A stretch of DNA of 64,000 nt from Diphasiastrum complanatum (taxonomy: Eukaryota; Streptophyta; Lycopodiopsida; Lycopodiales; Lycopodiaceae). The stretch is taken from the NCBI GenBank assembly GCA_029204225.1, contig CM055098.1:12583315-12647314 (forward strand), in the 5' to 3' direction. The position numbers were made by a program, and so were the translations under genes. Below the pieces are notes generated by a model. The model was given only the letters and a program-made list of their open reading frames with translations. It did no database searches and was not told the origin of the DNA. Shown here piece after piece: positions 59,264 to 64,000 of the stretch (positions are counted from its first letter, which is position 1; every line of letters starts with the position of its first letter).

Positions 59264-60216
59264 TGTTCACGGATTTCTTGAATCTGTGAACACGGTTTTC
59301 TACTTCTTCTTATACTTCTGTAGTTACGGTACTTTATGGTACTTCTTCTTATTAGAACAGTTACAACATAAGTGTTACTCAGTTTTTAGCATGTATTTCC
59401 CAGCCTGTCAATGGGAGACATGGTTTCGATACTCAGCTACATGCATAACCAACCATGTAACCATCTACAGCTCAAGAGGATCAGCGTTTTAGAGCAAGGA
59501 GCAATCTTATTGTCTACTGAATCAGAAACAATCAAGAAAAGATTAACTATTGGAACAAGAAACAAGATTCAAGAAACAAGAAACAAGATTACTAGTAGCA
59601 TTTTAACAGTCTAAGAATCAAGAAACACTCATTTCTTGATGTTTAGATTGCTCAAGAACAACCAAGAACTGGGCACCTAGTTAATCCACAATGCAAAGGA
59701 ATCAAGCATGCTCGTAGAAATCTCACTCAAGAACATTGCCATGAACAAGGAGCTTAGCTATCATCAAGAACTCGTGGAGGATCCTCTTTATTAGCTCAAG
59801 AGAACTTGACAGTACATCAAAAAGCTCCCTCACAAGAGAGGGGGGGCCCTTAAATAAGCAAGAAGGCTGCCCATGTGGAGCCCAAGTGGCAATTCCACCA
59901 AATTAGAAATTACATGTGGAATTTGCCCTTCCATTAAAGGTCACCATCAAAAGGTGGCTCACTCTTACTAATTTAAGGGGGGTCTACATTTATTTACAAT
60001 GTCTAGGAAATATTACTAGCTCCTACATGGTCATTATTTCTTTGGGATACACCATATAGGCTCACATAGATAACTCATTGTCTTCCTAGCTAGTAATTCC
60101 TCGGCTCTCAACTTCTTCTGCTTTCTTCCTTCTGAGACCTCCTCAATCATGGGTGAGAGATAACTTGTGTCTTCATCCTAGCTCCGCACTTGGAGATTCT
60201 CTAGAATCTGCTAACA
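59264..60216 (-). mobile_element. 5' LTR of the Athila/Tat-like element
   Basis: Element sense runs from TGTTAGC at 60,216 to GTGAACA at 59,264. It is an inverted match of 9,420-10,521, 953 versus 1,102 bp, mainly owing to one indel. The flank beyond 60,216 is GTGAG, inside a Copia gag. Confidence 0.88.

Positions 60217-62566
<2,350 letters not shown>

Positions 62567-62622
<56 letters not shown>
62567..62622. repeat. (CA)n microsatellite
   Basis: 56 bp of AC repeats. Confidence 0.98.
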
Positions 62623-62624
<2 letters not shown>

Positions 62625-62648
62625 AGATTTTAAATCCCCCCAGCACAT

Positions 62649-62649
<1 letters not shown>

Positions 62650-62714
<65 letters not shown>
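62650..62714. repeat. (CT)n microsatellite
   Basis: 65 bp of uninterrupted CT. Confidence 0.98.
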
Positions 62715-62717
<3 letters not shown>

Positions 62718-64000
62718 CGCGAGTAGGCAGGAGGTGGGTCTCCCTCTCTGGATGGGTTCATTATTGCTTCTTTGGCCAGACATCACTTCTCCTCCTGCAA
62801 CTTTAGTTTCTTCATAAATGCAATGTTTTCAACATAGAGAGCTGAATTCAAACTATTGGAAATGCGATGTAGGTTGTTTTTGAAGGACGATTAACTGTTC
62901 AGGTACCCTACCTTGGCAATGCGATTGACTGGCAACGACAGTGTGTTGGAAAATGGTAATAAGAATGTGTTGGATCTCTGTGAACTAGGAATGCAATTGT
63001 CTACTAGCATAAGTATGAGTTATTGACAATAGAGATGCATTGTAGACTTCCACTGGAATCAGTGAGCAATCTACCATAGAAACATGTTGGTGGCTACCAC
63101 AGAAAATCATTGTAGCCTCCTCAAAAGTGCGGGTAACTGGTAGTAGAAATGCGCCGGAGCAATGGCAATAGAAATACACTTGATCTTTGCATCAAAAGTG
63201 TGCTTGATTGGTCGTAAGACTACATTCATTCAGGTAGAGACATCAAAAGTATTTCACCTCAGAAGGGCAATCTAACAATATAGGGCTAGTGGCTAGAATT
63301 ATCATCATTATAGATAATCAGGGGCAGTGCCTTAAAATGGTCGATCAGATCAGTGCCGCAAAATTCAGCTCTTATGAAAAGGTTACACAGTTTGGTGCCT
63401 CGCCATCTCAAAGGTCATGTTCAAAAAGCCTCACCTCACTATATTTGTATTTTCACAGTAGTCAGCGAATGGTGTAAATTTGTTAACAAGTTGCTATGAG
63501 GTCATGTTCTAATGAGGATGTATATATGTATATATATATATATTTTAAGGTCAAAATATGGAAGAAAATTATCTACTTGCCACGCTTCGCGTCATTGTCT
63601 AAGTAAATACTGTAAGACAAAATCTTTGGTTGGTCTCTTTCGCTTTGTGATTGAGAACTACGATTGTTAGTACCTACTGTATACGTTAGAGACAAAGATG
63701 CTTCTCCCGGTCTGCTTTATGTTGCCTACAGTTGCTTCAAGGCATAAACTTTTGTGCTTTGAAAGCATCTGTTTTGTTACATATTCAACCTTCAAAACCC
63801 GTGCCAGTGGAGGGATTACTATATCATGGCAGTTTCGATTTATGGTCTACATTTTGTCAACATACTTGACAGGTTTCACCAGAAGTGTGTACGAAAGATA
63901 CCATGCACTTATAACACTAGAGAGCCAAGTCTTTGACCCTCTACCAAGATGGTATGGATGACAGACATCTTTGCAGACTCTGCATGGATTATATATTACA
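62715..64000. other. no gene recognised
   Basis: Weakly repetitive AAATGCG/AATGCAATTG-type blocks occur at about 62,855-63,175. A (TA)n patch lies at about 63,520-63,545. Frames at 63,289-63,477 and 63,698-63,961 show no family motif. Confidence 0.45.

Larger units (their letters stand above)
50064..60216 (-). mobile_element. Athila/Tat-like Ty3/gypsy element: 5' LTR to accessory ORF start, 3' end displaced
   Basis: In element sense (right to left) the order is 5' LTR (60,216-59,264), primer site, repeat-bearing leader, gag, a solo LTR inserted in gag, protease, RT, RNase H, integrase, spacer with two 25-bp repeat arrays, and the first 51 codons of a further ORF. No 3' LTR adjoins; the matching one is at 9,420-10,521. 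Lineage is inferred from RT/integrase style (HTNWVSPIVVVPKKNSK, LNAVTKKDHFPLP, no chromodomain) and the long region after integrase. Confidence 0.85.

Overview
This is nuclear DNA of a land plant and is almost entirely transposable-element sequence. The evidence is a four-exon class III peroxidase gene with plant-type GT-AG introns at the conserved positions, many Ty1/copia and Ty3/gypsy LTR retrotransposons with tRNA-iMet-type primer sites (TGGTATCAGAGC), nested insertions, solo LTRs and long (CT)n arrays. The species or division cannot be fixed from the sequence; a large, repeat-rich genome is implied. No rRNA, tRNA or CRISPR was seen.

Left part (1-17.9 kb): Copia fragments (1-0.1, 2.0-2.2 and 3.7-6.1 kb, the last split by a palindrome-rich insertion at about 5.0-5.9 kb); a long decayed reading frame (6.76-9.29 kb) ending at a polypurine tract and an LTR (9,420-10,521); the first half of a Copia gag on the minus strand (10,522-10,956); a chromovirus-like Ty3/gypsy integrase (12.3-13.3 kb); then a non-retroviral stretch (14.2-17.9 kb) with unrecognised, apparently multi-exon coding sequence on both strands.

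Middle (17.9-45 kb): a Copia with 5' LTR, primer site and an unbroken 1,160-codon gag-protease-integrase-RT frame (17,919-22,884) sits in the minus-strand unrecognised gene and has lost its RNase H and 3' LTR. Several decayed Copia copies follow. The only intact host gene is the peroxidase (32,042-33,835). At 35-41 kb lie two more truncated Copias, and at 44.2-44.9 kb a solo LTR with a near-perfect target duplication.

Right part (45-64 kb): a Copia (45.4-50.06 kb) carries an internally deleted Copia nested in its integrase with a CAAAG duplication. It abuts a large minus-strand Athila/Tat-like Ty3/gypsy element (50.06-60.2 kb; gag, protease, RT, RNase H, integrase, 5' LTR), itself interrupted by a solo LTR. 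The second half of a Copia gag starts at 60,217, and its remnant ends in a 179-bp (CT)n array.

The main discovery is that the LTRs at 9,420-10,521 and 59,264-60,216 are inverted copies that appear to be the two ends of one element: their outer flanks are CTCAC and GTGAG (reverse complements), and the two flanking Copia gag halves, about 50 kb apart and on opposite strands, join in frame at exactly that pentamer. Window 6.76-50.06 kb therefore behaves as a 43-kb inverted block, real or an assembly misjoin. Restoring the order places the 6.76-9.29 kb reading frame after integrase in the large element, giving it an unrecognised, roughly 900-codon accessory ORF, plus three 25-bp repeat arrays sharing one core at the two ends of the internal region.
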